In this document: positions 10,603 through 22,209 of the stretch, in pieces
Position numbering within the stretch: the first letter of the stretch is position 1
How the letters are laid out: each line of letters begins with the position of its first letter
DNA from: Pseudoscleropodium purum
Lineage: Eukaryota; Streptophyta; Bryopsida; Hypnales; Brachytheciaceae
Reading direction: 5' to 3'
DNA: 64,000 bases
Assembly: GCA_963969395.1 (NCBI GenBank)
Contig: OZ017803.1
Coordinates: 1,674,001-1,738,000, forward strand
Notes under the pieces: model-generated
The model's input: the letters and a program-made list of their open reading frames with translations, nothing else
Database searches by the model: none
What the model was told of the DNA's origin: nothing
Translations under genes and position numbers: made by a program

Positions 10603-10968
10603 CAGGGTTGACAGGACGGTCGGACGTCCGGACGCGGACGCTGTGCCTGCAACGTCCGCTGACATTCGCAAGTCTAGCGGATGTAGCGTCCACCGTGCCC
10701 GACGTCGCCGTCTGCCTCGACCGCTTGACTGCTCCGACCGTTGACCATCTCCCCGTCCGCTTCCCCGACCGCCCTATTCCAACCGTCCCGCGGTCGCCCG
10801 TCTACCCCACCCGTCTGCCCATCCCGTCCACCCATCTCGTCCGCCCTGCCCGTCTGCTGCGGCTAAGGCATCCGCTTTCCAACGGCGGAAAGGACCCTGC
10901 GTCCGTGCGGACAGACGTCTGTGTTACGGACGCCTTTTTCGGGCGGACGTAGAGATTCGTCAACCCTG
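10603..10968. mobile_element. hAT-type MITE, copy 1 (366 bp, CpG-dense)
   Basis: Termini are CAGGGTTGAC and GTCAACCCTG, flanked by 8-bp duplications TTACAATA / CTACAATA (7/8). The 8-bp duplication and CAGGG end are diagnostic of the hAT superfamily. The interior is strikingly GC- and CpG-rich (repeated CGGACG, GTCCG) inside very AT-rich DNA. There is no transposase, so it is non-autonomous. Relatives lie at 38917-39184 and 50732-50951. Confidence 0.85.
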
Positions 10969-12777
10969 CTACAATAGGTTTTTTAGGGGTTAGGATATCT
11001 ATATCTTTTAATGGTAAAAGTGAGACTTTCTTCCAAAGTGTAATTTTTGCCTCAAAAACTCCTTCCATTGTCCAAATATGAGAATTTAGAGTAGATTTTG
11101 GGTGCTTGTATATTAGTGGCACTTGGAGATTTGTAGAACATCTATATAATGTCCAAAAGACATATTCTAAAATGCACTAGAATTGTCTTTCAATTGCCAA
11201 TAAAATTGTTGACTTCATGGCTTCAAGTATCAAGCTTGAAGCAAAAAATGTAAGAATTTTGTAAATAAGGAAATAAGTATGCTCATAAAGTGACCCTTTA
11301 AAGGTTGTTGGGCCTTTTTGATGGCTTTCAAATGCCTAAAAATATTTTCTCTTACTTTATACTTAAAGAAAATTTGATGAGGAATCTAATAAAAGTGGTT
11401 TCATATTTTATGAAGCTTTTATGAATTACTTATATATTTCCCATGAATTCTGCAGTAAGCACCTCTTCTTGATCATAGGCCTTGCAAAACCCACTTACGC
11501 GCATTCTGAAAAAAGAAACAAAAACCAAGCATTGTCACATTCAAAAGTAATACACAAGGTTCCTAAATGCAACCTTTACTAAACCTAAATAGACTCTACA
11601 TTCTTTTAACATGTGTAAGAAGGCAATTAGGCAATCAATTCTCATTTAGAAAAAATAAGTGGATACACCCTATTTTTAAAATGGATCCTCCCTGATTCTT
11701 ATTCTATCCATTGGCAAAGTATGAAGCAATATATGATAGGTCTTAATTATGCTCATATTGTTGGCAGTCCATTTTAGAATCACTTACTATCCATTTTAGA
11801 GCTTCCTATAGGGTTGTTTGAAGAAGAGGGTGGCTTTTTGAGCTAGCTCCTACAAGGTAAAGTACCCCATTCCAAACCAAATGGAAGCAAGTCTAATGTG
11901 GGTTGAATTCTATTAGCAGTGCACATTTCAGAACTTGAATGTACACCACTAACAGAATGTAGCCCGCAATGGACTCACTTCCATTTTCTCTAGAATAGGG
12001 TAGTTTACCTTAGTATAATTTAAGCATAAATTAGTTGTATATAGTAACGCCTTCTTCCTCAAATTCTCAGGGACGCCCTCACACCCAACTCAAAACCGCA
12101 TAAGTTTGCAGCATCGACAACATTGTTTGCTAGTTCTTCAAGCAGGCATTAGTAAGAGACCAATGAGTGTACAGTATATTAAGATTTGGTGGTCCAATGC
12201 ACTAAAATGTGGCAGTAACTGCCATGTTGGAATTGGCAATCCCTTAAGAGGGGACCAAAATAAGGTAAGAGGCTTGAACTGCGAGCAGGCATTTTGAACT
12301 GAACATGACACAGAGGTACATTTTGATTTTTTCAATGTATCCAAATGTACAAATGGTGTACATTCTAGAGGTGGTTGCTTTTACAGCCCTATGCCACTTC
12401 AGTTTCAAAATTTCATAACTAATTCCACAAAGCTCCAAAAATTATAAAACAACTTCAGCCATATGCCATTTCTTCTTGTCTTCCAAGGAAAATTTACTGA
12501 AAAATATTTCAAGATGTTTTACCTCCTCAAAATTCAGTTTTAGTGCTTAGATGATCGCTTTATGGACCTCCTACCTTAGGGGCTGAAATCTACAGTATTT
12601 CACCTTTGTTCTCAAAATTTTAAAAAAAATCACAATTTGCCAAACACAATTGAAAAGTATTGAAAAAATATTGTGTTGTATTCAATGCAATTATGAAATT
12701 ATAGATACAAATTTCATTCTAATTTAAGTACATTTTTAAAGAGGTTTTCTTTCAATAAATCAATTTCTGCTTGCAGG

Positions 12778-14114
12778 TAACCCCTAAATTAAAGGTTTTT
12801 GACTATGTTTTCACCAAAAATGCTCCAAAACTATCATTTCTAGTGCAAGTACCAAATTTTGGAGACATATAACTATCAAATCTTGTTATTCATGTAGTAA
12901 ACTAGTTTTAGAAGACATGGAAAAATTTTCAAAAATTTCCACCTTGTAGATTGCAAGATATTAGCCTTTGAATTGATAAGAAATCATTTTTTGGGCCTAG
13001 TAAAAATACAAGTAGCTACACTTCACAAGGTCACATTTGCATTAGAGGATTTCTAGGGCCTCTGGAGGGTAGTTCCAAGCAACTGCATTGAGAATTGTCT
13101 CCTTGCAATTTTTTGGAAACAGTTGTTCCTAACAACAAAAAAAATTAATTTAACAAAAAAAAAAAAATAGTCTTGAAATGAAAAAATAACTGAAAAAAAT
13201 TAATTTTTTCAGACGTGGTAGTTGCATTGCCACGTCTACAAGGTGCCATAGCCTCCAATAGGGCAATTCACACAGTCTAGAAACTGCTGGGAACTTATAG
13301 GCCTCTCGGGGGGCCCAAAATCCTCTAATGTATGCAAAAATCTCCCAATTGATTGTGCCTCTTTGGATTCATTCTTCAAGGAAAGTTGGCTACATGCTTG
13401 AAAAATTTCACATCATTTGGAATTGTACAACATATAGAAAAAGTATAGTAAGTAGAAAGAAGTAGAAAATGATTCAAATTACTAAATTGTTAAGAATTTT
13501 ATTATGCAATTAAAAAATGCCAATTCCAAGTTCTGAATGGTTGTAATGTTGTAATAAACAATATTCATCCTATGATTTTATTTTATTTTTAAATATTGAA
13601 AATTGAATTAAATAAAGGACTTCAAATTTTATTTTAGAGTGGGGAATCTATAATAGCCTACAAATGAAATTTGGTGGACTGAAATTGAAACCAACAAATT
13701 TTTATAGAAATCGAATTTTGCATCTAAATGTGTTGCTAGGAAAATTTCAGCATCTTTTTTCATCACTAAAACATTATATTCTTGCAATCCATGCAGTCAA
13801 ATAACTCCAAATTTTATTCACAACATCTACAACATGCTCATTACAAGATTATATAGTGAAGATCTTTATAACTTAGTGACATTTAGATCTTTATCACTTC
13901 AAAAACAATGATGATTTTGAAACCAAATGGGCCTTAAGCAATGAGGGTTTAACCATGTAATCAAAAGTTATGAAATTTTTTAGGCCTCAAAGCTATTCCT
14001 TGCCCACATGTTTTGTGAAAATTTTAAAGAAAAAAAATGAAAAATTCCATTTGTAGTGAACTACCGAAAGTATCTATAATGCCAAAAAACAGTGTTTGGG
14101 ACTTTAGGGTTTAA
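12778..14114 (-). mobile_element. TTAA-family AT-rich element, copy 1 (1.34 kb)
   Basis: Bounded by GTAACCCCTAAA and TTTAGGGTTTAA. The interior matches, in reverse orientation, the elements at 34911-35956 and 39643-40578. Shared words include a TAGATTGCAAGATATTAGC segment (12950), AAGTGTAGCTAC-like sequence, CTAAATTGTTAAGAATT (13480) and a TTTGTAGTGAACTACC segment near the end. No coding frame. Either a non-autonomous DNA transposon or an old unclassified repeat. Confidence 0.55.
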
Positions 14115-14659
14115 GTCAATTGTAAAAATAGACTTTGTTAAAGTACTTTGGTAATGCTCAATTCCTTCGTAAAACCTAAATTTGTGTAAGATGCTTGTAT
14201 AGGCTATAATTAGCCTTATTTGAATTATTGCCAATTTATTCAAAAATTATAACCAAATGTAAATATCCCTATATGATATCCAATATCCATATCCTATATT
14301 TGTATATTGTGTCCATATATAAACATATTTGCATATCAATATATACCTCGTATAGGGGAGTTGTAAAAAAAATAGTTTATGAAGAATAAAAAAACATCCA
14401 TAATATTTGGAAAGCAAGGCAGGGTGGTTCGTTTCATAATATAGTCATTCAAAAATGATCTTATTTTTAAACTCATAGATGCATTTTTCATGTCCAAAGT
14501 GACCTAGAAGCCATGCATTAGTCACTTTTTGACCTACGTGTCATTGAAGGGTTCTTTTGTTTTCTTGGTTAAATCAATTTGCCAATGTTGTTTTCTCCTA
14601 CAAACTTGACTTTTTGGTTGGAATGCATTTCTATCTAAGGTAATAGGGACAAAAATCAT

Positions 14660-15850
14660 TCACTTAAGGGAAAAAAGACCCTTGCACAAAAATGGATGGA
14701 TTCAAAGATTTAAAACATTGTTTTGGAAGAAAGAGAAATAAGAATACACCAGTAGAAATTTTAATTTTAGTTTTTTGACTTGAAATGAATAACATATGTT
14801 TTTTCAAAATCAATGGTATCTAGGTCCCTATCAATGCTCACAGATGCAATTGAAATTAATCAAAACATGCCATGGAATGAAGCCAGTGAGTTTATGAACC
14901 ATCCTAAATTTGCCTTTGAATGGAGTTAGTGAATTTAAAAATGATCCACTGTACATTTCCAATCAATTTAAACCTAATTGTAAATCAAAATTTATTGCAA
15001 GCGCTAAACACCTCAAGGTTCCCTCACATAGTTTCAAGCTCAATTTAAAGTGTTGTAACTTTTGCATATGATGTCCAAATTCAATAAAACTTGTTGTGAA
15101 TTTTTCACTCTTTTTTCTAGTTTGTGTGGTAAATTTTTTGGATCAATCCAAGATGTACAGATTTTTTGTAAGCCAATCAAAGTTCATAGGTTCAATTTGA
15201 GTCTTCCTAACTATATTTGATGACTTCTACTTTGGAAGCTTATATCTCCTTTATCCAATGTTTTTTTTTCCAAAAAATTATTGGATTATGTTTCCCTTGC
15301 AGTCTAGTTATTGAAGTTTTATTTTCATGTCAATCCACATTGTTTTGGGTGTTTGGGAGCAATTCAAAGTTAAGAAATCCCCACATTTTCAAATTACAGT
15401 GAACTTTGGCAGCTTGTTTCTTCTTCATACAATGTTTGTTTGCAATAAATTTTTTTGAAAAAGTTGCACATACTAGTCAAGTTTTTGTGTTTAAAATTTT
15501 ACATCAGTCCAAGAAAATATGAGTGACTGAGAAGCATTTTCATAGAAGGAAGATCAACCTCATATGTGTTTTTTGGTAGTTTTTCTAGCTATTTTTTGAC
15601 ATTTCAAAGTCATTTTGTACACCTCACCAACTTCACGCCTTTATAATGAGAAAAATCACACATGATGGTAAAACATGTCACTTGATCAATAGCCTAAAAA
15701 TCACACACATGGGATAGCAGTTTGTCACTACATAAAATCATTTTCATTTCTACATTCCCTATGCATCGTTTTAGACACTTCCACAAGGGGAGTTCTTAAA
15801 GCCCCAATTGTCTTCAAACCTCCTCCTATACTGAATAATAATGCCATGGA
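14660..15850. other. AT-rich insertion specific to unit B
   Basis: Unit A passes from its CTCCTACAAACTTGAC block (5649) to its GGTTACCATATGTAAT block (5738) within about 100 bp, whereas B has about 1.2 kb of extra AT-rich DNA between the same blocks. No gene, and no clean terminal repeats or target duplication found. Confidence 0.55.
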
Positions 15851-16796
15851 GAAACTATTTAGCTCTCCTAAGTGATTGGTTACCATATGTAATTCTTATT
15901 ATTGAAATTTAAAAAATTGATAACATTGTTAACCAATTCCAAGGGGTATTTCTTTCTTGCCATTTCCCCAAATCAAGGGTGCCTTGACTGAAGGTAGTCA
16001 GCAAACCAATGGTGTGTTCTGAAAGTCCCAGAGCGGGATATAATGGGGGAGGAATGAGGAATGACAAAATTCCAAGCGGAGATTCCAATACCGCAGCCAA
16101 TGAAGGTCCCGCCATGAAAAGGTGAGCCTCAAACCCTAAATATCGTTATGTTAACAGAAACGACCTGCAGTACCAACGAACTTTTAACCGAGGCTGTTGC
16201 CAGCCGGCGTTGCGCTTGCTGCTCACGCTACCAACAAGTCTGCAGCTCTGCAAACAGGCATTTCGCAATGTCTGCACAAGGCCGCCCGCTCTCGGTTCTC
16301 CGTCCGTGTTGATACTCGGAAACAGCGAAGAAGAAGCTTCTCCAGCTCATCCTGCGCGCCGGACTACCGGTTACTCTCGGCGGTTGAATTTCGTGTTTGC
16401 CTAGTTATTGAAGAGCGGGGGAGTTTAGTAGCAGTTGTGTTCGTGGCAGATTAGGTTGTACGTCTCGATTCAGCGTTGTGAGTGTTGGCAAGGGCCCATC
16501 GCTGTTTCCAGGCTACGAGTATTCAATTTCCTCTGTTTTTCTGGATTAGGGTTTCTGTGCTAGGTAGGGAAACGCTCGCGCACTCAATCTTGTCCAGGAA
16601 TGGAACTCGTTCATTGCAAGACGCGGACAGCAATTACGGCGAGTACGGTGACGAGAAGAGTGTATTGGATAATTGCAGGTTTGTAGAACCCGCTTAGTTA
16701 GTGATGACTTTGAGAATTGCGAGGATAGTTCGATCGCAACTTGGTAGTTTGCGGTGGCTTGGGAGCCGTGGCCTAAATCTCTGGAATGGAAAGAAT

Positions 16797-16830
16797 TGCG
16801 GGTGTGGCCATGGCCATGGCCACACCCGCA
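16797..16830. repeat. Perfect 34-bp palindrome, unit B
   Basis: Identical to the palindrome at 6748-6781 in unit A, core GTGGCCATGGCCATGGCCAC. Confidence 0.95.
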
Positions 16831-17037
16831 GTTTCAAGCAACAGCGAATCGGCAACATTCAAGAAACGGGGGAGGCCGAGGCAAAGTGCACGGGACGCAG
16901 CTTACCGTACTCGCGACTGGATCGAATCCAGCATTTCTCCGATTAGCTTTCAAGATTGGCGGACACTAGAAGACTTGACTCGGAGGGTTTAACGATCGCG
17001 AACAGTGGATGGAGGTGTTTTGCCCCATTTCAATCAG

Positions 17038-17385
17038 TCAAACATATTCACTTATTCCTCGGCCAGTAGGCCTGAAAAATCCAAAATCGATTGGCCGTGG
17101 ATTGACTGCTTCATCGATCTGTGGATTTCTAAGCTTTTTATTGTTTGCTACACACTCTGCATCCAGAGAATCAACAGACAAAGAGGTTGTGCTCTGTTCA
17201 ATGCGATGACAAATTTTATTCACAGAGTAGACAATTTCTTTACAACGCAACGATAGATCAATGTATTCACAATACGCGACAATGATCGCCGTCCATGGCG
17301 GGTAAACGGAGCTCCATCTCTCCGGAAATATAGGTACAGCACTTGAGATGGCGTCCTCCAGCACAAATGCGGCAAATGTCACCAC
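17038..17385 (-). CDS. Hypothetical 115-aa frame, unit B
   Basis: Same length and start (MVTFAAFVLED) as the unit A frame at 6988-7335, with a handful of substitutions and no indel. No recognised domain. Open on the same strand as the small peptide frame and TATA box of this unit. It may be coding or may only reflect recent duplication. Confidence 0.25.
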   Translation of the reverse strand: MVTFAAFVLEDAISSAVPIFPERWSSVYPPWTAIIVAYCEYIDLSLRCKEIVYSVNKICHRIEQSTTSLSVDSLDAECVANNKKLRNPQIDEAVNPRPIDFGFFRPTGRGISEYV

Positions 17386-17784
17386 ACTGGCTCAAAAGTA
17401 TCTACATGTAACTATATTCTCTACCACCGCTATCCTAGGAAAAGGCTGTCGGGGATATAGGCGGGAGATATTTCTTGATATTTTTTCTTCATTTTCCATT
17501 GTTTGTGTTGGCGGAACAAATGAAAGTAAATGGAAAGGGAATTGGCAGCTCTCTCGGGGGCAATCCATCCCTTGCAACGCATCTCTTCACGGGCAGAGGA
17601 CGAAACTCTCCGTTACACATAATCACCAAGCTCTCCAAGTGCGAACATCAAATGAAGACGAAAGCAGCATCAGTTAAAGGTGCTCGATAGAACGGAAATT
17701 TCGTGTCGATCAAGTTCTTGGCGTGGGATGTCGAAGCCGATGCCAGAGTGTTCGTCGATATCCCTCCGGCGTCATGCGTCCATC

Positions 17785-17889
17785 TCAGCCGTACACTGGG
17801 CGTAATGGCCTAGACCACATGATGGGCGGCGGTCGAGGACGAGGATTGAACGTGTCGGTCTTGGGAGCATCTTCAGCATATGAATCCAT
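17785..17889 (-). CDS. Small proline-rich peptide frame, unit B (34 aa)
   Basis: A 34-codon frame starting MDSYAEDAPK with a PRPRPPP run, one Trp, and ending RPVYG then TGA. Unit C encodes the same length with two changes. Inverted unit D encodes a diverged 33-residue version that keeps AEDA, an N-P-P proline run, Trp and RPV. A TATA box lies about 600 bp upstream. It could be a secreted or regulatory micropeptide, a first exon, or an upstream ORF of a longer RNA. No signal peptide is apparent and no family is recognised. Confidence 0.45.
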   Translation of the reverse strand: MDSYAEDAPKTDTFNPRPRPPPIMWSRPLRPVYG

Positions 17890-18486
17890 GATTCCAGAGA
17901 ACTACTTCTCGCGCAAGCAGCAGAAATTCTATGCTAATATGCCTAATCGCTATGCCTACTATCCTTTCTTAGAGGTTCCGCACAATCGAAGAGAGGGTGC
18001 ACACTAAGACTATTGAAAGCTAGAGTCCCTATGTCAGCTCACTTGAACACCTGAACTAAAAGAATTGGAATGGTAGAATTTACTCCGCTCTATCGACAGA
18101 AGCGAAAGGTGAGATGGACTGCGCCTACTTTTTTTTAGGATTGAAGATGCTTACAGGAGTAGAATCACCTTCGTAATTGGTATCAAAGTCCATGTTTCCA
18201 GCCAAAAAAGTGAAAATCAAGTGCCCCGAAAGCAGAAAACCAACCGTGTATCACCAAGTTGATATACTTAATAGCCTTGAGCACTATGGTATTCTCAGAT
18301 CACAAGGACTCAAAGAGAGTAGCCTACAAATTGAACAAGATGCGAACTTCACTGCTGAAATTCTTGATATCTACTCGATCCTTACAACGGAATTAATTCT
18401 CAAGAGCAACGTAAGCGAGGTAATGCTTAAATGTTGAAAAGATGATGAACTGGTGAGGAATGAGTGAATGTCACCATGCCCCTGCC

Positions 18487-18494
18487 TTTATATA
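18487..18494 (-). promoter_or_regulatory. TATA box of the minus-strand locus, unit B
   Basis: Minus strand reads GGGGCTATATAAAGGCAGG, conserved with unit A (8434-8441) and inverted unit D (21794-21801). An upstream CTCTCGAG motif is shared with unit A. Confidence 0.6.
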
Positions 18495-18759
18495 GCCCCT
18501 CGAGAGACTCACATGCCTTACGTCGGAGCTAGCCAGCATTGGCAGCTCAGACAGATGACTAGACCTCATTTCCCGTCGCCTGTGTGGCAGACACATACCA
18601 CAGACACGGAAATTATAAAAAAACGACCGCCAGGGTCACTGCAATTTTCTAATTCCGTTTGTCTGCCGCCCCTACCGTGGCCGGTGCGCCACATAAGCAC
18701 AAGTGAATTCGCGATAGAGTTCGGGACAATTCCTGAGCTGCCTCGCGGTTTCCACAACG

Positions 18760-18810
18760 AGCCTGATTGAGAGCCTGATTGAGAGCTTGATTGAGAGCCT
18801 GATCAAGAGG
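18760..18810 (+). repeat. 12-bp minisatellite, unit B, first array
   Basis: About four copies of GAGCCTGATTGA, homologous in position to 8700-8750 in unit A. Confidence 0.85.
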
Positions 18811-19344
18811 CAAATCCTGAGCTGCCTCGTGGTTTCCACAAGGAATCTCCTGTCCATATTCTTTCATGGCTGATAGCTTGGTGCATAATTAATGTCAAAT
18901 GGTTTAAGGTTTTTAAAAATTCCATGTGGCTTGAATGTGAATGTTATCAAATTCTATTTCGTCACCTGGATGTCCGAATCCTTCAACCACTATCATCCAA
19001 CCAGTTGTAAAGTTAGTTAGGATGTTATCGGAAATTCGCTGTTAACTAAACAGGTTGGGAAGTTCCGTTAGTGCACGTTTCAGTTCGTACGCTAAACGCG
19101 TCTTTCCGGCTTCCCCACCAGTCTGATGACTAATTAAAGAAAGATGAGAAGTTGCTTTGAGAAGGTACAGTCCCCGCAACGCTTTTAGTAGCGAGCCGGA
19201 ACTGTTCAGGTTTTAGATAGTAGCGCTCGACTCACTTCAAAGATTGCGAGCCCACTTAAGAAAAATCACGAGGCCGCTAACGACAGTCATTCTTCGTGCA
19301 ATTGCAACTTCGCGGATAGGATACGAATTTTGAGGCCTCCGCGC

Positions 19345-19506
19345 ATTGAAATCCCGATTGAGAGTCCTATTGAGAGCTCGATCGAAATCCCGATTGAGAG
19401 TCCTATTGAGAGCTCGATCGAAATCCCGATTGAGAGTCCTATTGAGAGCTCGATCGAGAGCCCGATAGAGAGCCCTATTGGAAGCCTGATTGAGAGCCTG
19501 ATTGCA
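19345..19506 (+). repeat. 36-bp higher-order minisatellite, unit B
   Basis: Three near-identical 36-bp units (19345, 19381, 19417), each made of three 12-mers of the type ATYGARARYCCK, followed by about four and a half looser 12-mers. Because 12 and 36 are multiples of three, the array is open on both strands (IESPIES-like plus, IGLSIELS-like minus). Such frames are an arithmetic by-product and are not called as proteins. It lies upstream of the unit B TATA box and is absent from unit A. Confidence 0.9.
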
Positions 19507-19615
19507 GCCAAAGCATAGCTGCCACCTGCCATTTCTCGTCTGTCAGGACTTTCAGGACTATCAGGAGTTCATTGACACAGACCCCAAAACAATTGTCTGG
19601 CGAATTGGGGATCTC

Positions 19616-19732
19616 CACGTGGCACGTTGAAAAGCGGTTTAGTCTTTGTTTGGTAACGGCTAACGACTAACGACTAATAACGACAAAAAGTGCACCTCTG
19701 AGAAGAAGGCACACGCTCATCCTACACGTGGC
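19616..19732. promoter_or_regulatory. Two ABRE/G-box words, unit B
   Basis: CACGTGGC occurs at 19616-19623 and again at 19725-19732. The second is conserved in unit A at 8977; the first is mutated there (CATGTGGC near 8871). Their position far upstream of the TATA box would fit ABA or stress control, which is inference. Confidence 0.35.
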
Positions 19733-19830
19733 GCTTGTACAGAGCTTGAAGGCGTGTGCCTTATCATCTCGTGAACAAGACTTCTACTGTGAATATCCAT
19801 TAGCATTGATTTTTCTGGGCTTTTCGGCCA

Positions 19831-21780
19831 AACAAGTCTTCCCCCTATTTCCGTCCGCGCCCGTCCGTCGAAATTAGTTAGGAACGTTCCTGGTCAGTTC
19901 GTCTCGAATTTCTTTTTAAACACAAATGAGGATTTTTTTTCTTTTTCCTTTTTTTCCTTTATTTTGGGGAGTGCAGAAAGTGATCATCTATAGAGTGATG
20001 AAGCTATTTAAATCTATGGAAATACATGCAACCTACAATACATGGATGATATTTCACATCTCAATAAGTGTACATTCATCAAAAATAGAGCAATACCATC
20101 TTGAGCAGGGTTTTTATTTTTATTTTTTATGACATGCCAAAGTGGTGGTATGAAATGTTATATTGGTGCTTCAAATTTCAACATTTGTCTATATTTTATT
20201 GGATGGAAAATATCAAATTAGTACATATCACATGTCCATAATCTTGTTTTCATCCACAATCTAGCAATTTTATCCAAGATTTTTTTTTTAATTCAAAATT
20301 TTCTAACAAAAAATTTCATGGTGTGTTGCCATTTTTTAGCCAAATAATTTTTCTCAGTGTACTCTAGCAATATAATGCCAAAAAAAGCCTTGGTCTTATG
20401 ATTTGAAACCATTGGAAGGAAGAACATCTTGCCAAATATTCCCTATAAAAATTTTGTATTCCTTTTTAGTGAGAATTTGCTCAAAATAAAACCCTTCATT
20501 TTATTGAAAGATTCAAGTTTAAAGCCAAACTTCATACCAAGAGCCATTATCCCATAGAAGTTGATCCATACAAAAAACCAAAATTTTTGGCCACATATTG
20601 AATGGCTTTCAAAATGTTTCATACACTTACAAAAATTGCCATAAATGATTGAAGAATTTGAGATTTTCAACAAAATTAAAACATGTTGTGAGATAAATTT
20701 TTACACACTTCTGTAAAATAATTTTTAAAATTTTAAAATTTAAAAAAAAAATGGAATAATCAAATTTTTTAGTGAAAAAACTTTTAAAGCAAGTAAGAGA
20801 AATTCAAGATTCTTTAGTTGGTGGAATGGAAATTCCACAAATTTTTAAATCTTATTGAGGGATATAATTCTAAATAAAATATAACTCCAAATTTCTACCT
20901 TCTCAATAATTTACCTCAAAAATCTCCAGAAAATTGTCAAATTTTGAAAATATTTGTTAAAACATTTAGCTATATCTTTCATAATTTTTTGGAGATTTTT
21001 GCAGTAAATTTTAAAGAAGAAAATTATAAAGAAGTTCAATATTTAGACTCATATTTGAATTCCTAACACATTCAATAGTGTTTCAGCGACTCCAGCAGAT
21101 TATGAAAATCACATTTGAGACCATTTGTTGTCTGCAAAAGAGGCTACTGTTCACTATTTGTAACCCTACGTTTTGAAACTTTGAATTTTTTTTGCAGTGA
21201 ATTATAAAGTAGTTAAATAATTGGAGTCATATTTGAATTTCTAACACATTTAGTAGTGTTTTAGCGACTCCAGCTGATTATGAAAATCACGTTTGAGATC
21301 ATGTGTTGGCTACTGTTAACTATTTCTAATCTTAGGTTCTTAAACTTTGAATTTATTTTAAGGTAAACAATGAAACAGTTCAATGCAAAAATAAATTAAA
21401 AAAGACAACACAATACGTCATCAGTATCACCAGAGGTATACTTGAAGGTCTATCACAAGTTCACAGCTCATTAGGAGTTGCCTCACAACTGCGCCGTTGG
21501 GGCAGTTTGGGCAGTTGTAGCATATTCTCGCAGACATTTCCTTTCCGTTTCTTTGTATTCTGCCGCGTGTATTTTAATTTGCATATGGGTAAATGTGTGG
21601 TTTCATAGCAACAACGTGATTTTCAAACGTTGCTCAGATTGCACTCCACCTTCAAATTTATTACATTTACCGTGTCCCGTGTCTGTGATCCCTGTCTGCG
21701 AGGTAAGCTGGTGCTTGGAAACGACGGGACCCTATAACACTCCGCGCTGCCTGCTTGTGGCCGGTGATGTCTGTCAACAG
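19831..21780. other. AT-rich intergenic stretch
   Basis: No gene recognised. Contains a short tandem duplication (21022-21370). The remainder is AT-rich without terminal repeats that I could pair. Confidence 0.5.
21022..21370 (+). repeat. Two tandem ~178-bp repeats
   Basis: AATTATAAAG.AGTT...TCATATTTGAATT at 21022 recurs at 21200, and each unit continues with GCGACTCCAGC.GATTATGAAA. The two copies are roughly 80-85% alike by eye. Confidence 0.75.
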
Positions 21781-21793
21781 CCGCTCTCAAAGC

Positions 21794-21801
21794 TTATATA
21801 A
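21794..21801 (+). promoter_or_regulatory. TATA box, unit D
   Basis: AGCTTATATAATGCCAGTGAC, matching in position and flanking words the minus-strand TATA boxes of units A and B. The small peptide ATG lies 307 bp downstream. Confidence 0.55.
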
Positions 21802-22107
21802 TGCCAGTGACCCATTCCCAACAAGACACATTGACAACTTCTGGCATTAGACCCAAGTGAATTCGTTCAAGCATTCAAGAGTTCTGGTGGAAATTCCACA
21901 CTGGCCCTCTGAGATTGTATTGAGAGGTTTGTATTGTCTTAAGAGGTTTGTATTGTCTTGAGATCGAGAGGTTCGTTGGTAGAGTGAGTAATATCAAGCC
22001 GGTAAGGATTCCGAAGCCAGGATATTTTCATTCAGCAGATCAGAGAATAGCCTTGCTTGTTCTCCTGCTCTTGGAGGATTGAGGTCGTTCGCAGAGTCTC
22101 AAGCAAC

Positions 22108-22209
22108 ATGGCTGCCGAAGACGCCTCTCCCGTCAGCGTTTACAACCCACCGCCACCTCCGACATGGATTTACGGACGAAGTGATCGCCCCGTGGCTACG
22201 GGGCGCTGA
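22108..22209 (+). CDS. Small proline-rich peptide frame, unit D (33 aa)
   Basis: Starts MAAEDASPVSVYNPPPPPTW, keeps RPV near the end, and stops at TGA 22207. It aligns with the unit B/C peptide through AEDA, the NP-proline run, the single Trp and the RPV segment, although the surrounding DNA has diverged strongly. A longer overlapping frame (22079-22405, 108 codons) is also open, and its QELDRH..SVLSS stretch has a counterpart in unit A, but I see no recognised domain in it. Best candidate for the functional member of the family, on the strength of an intact frame and TATA box. Confidence 0.45.
   Translation: MAAEDASPVSVYNPPPPPTWIYGRSDRPVATGR

Larger units (their letters stand above)
10985..19830. 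repeat. Segmental duplication unit B (expanded copy)
   Basis: Same order of landmarks as unit A but with extra AT-rich sequence: about 11260-12020, 12280-14480 (holding the TTAA-bounded element 12778-14114) and 14660-15850. It also has about 700 bp more sequence (18850-19510) including a 36-bp minisatellite. From 16197 to 17680 it is almost identical to unit A. Telo-box words AAACCCTAA occur at 16131 (plus) and 16546 (minus). Confidence 0.8.

Noticed and set aside
19330..19518. Repetitive protein encoded by the 36-bp minisatellite
   Set aside because: Frames are open on both strands simply because 12 and 36 are divisible by three; no start context, homologue or conservation in unit A.
5740..19830. 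Units A and B as the two LTRs of one giant retrotransposon
   Set aside because: There are no TG...CA ends or matching target duplication, no gag-pol between them, a third copy (C) and an inverted copy (D) exist, and the order of landmarks extends outside the supposed LTRs.
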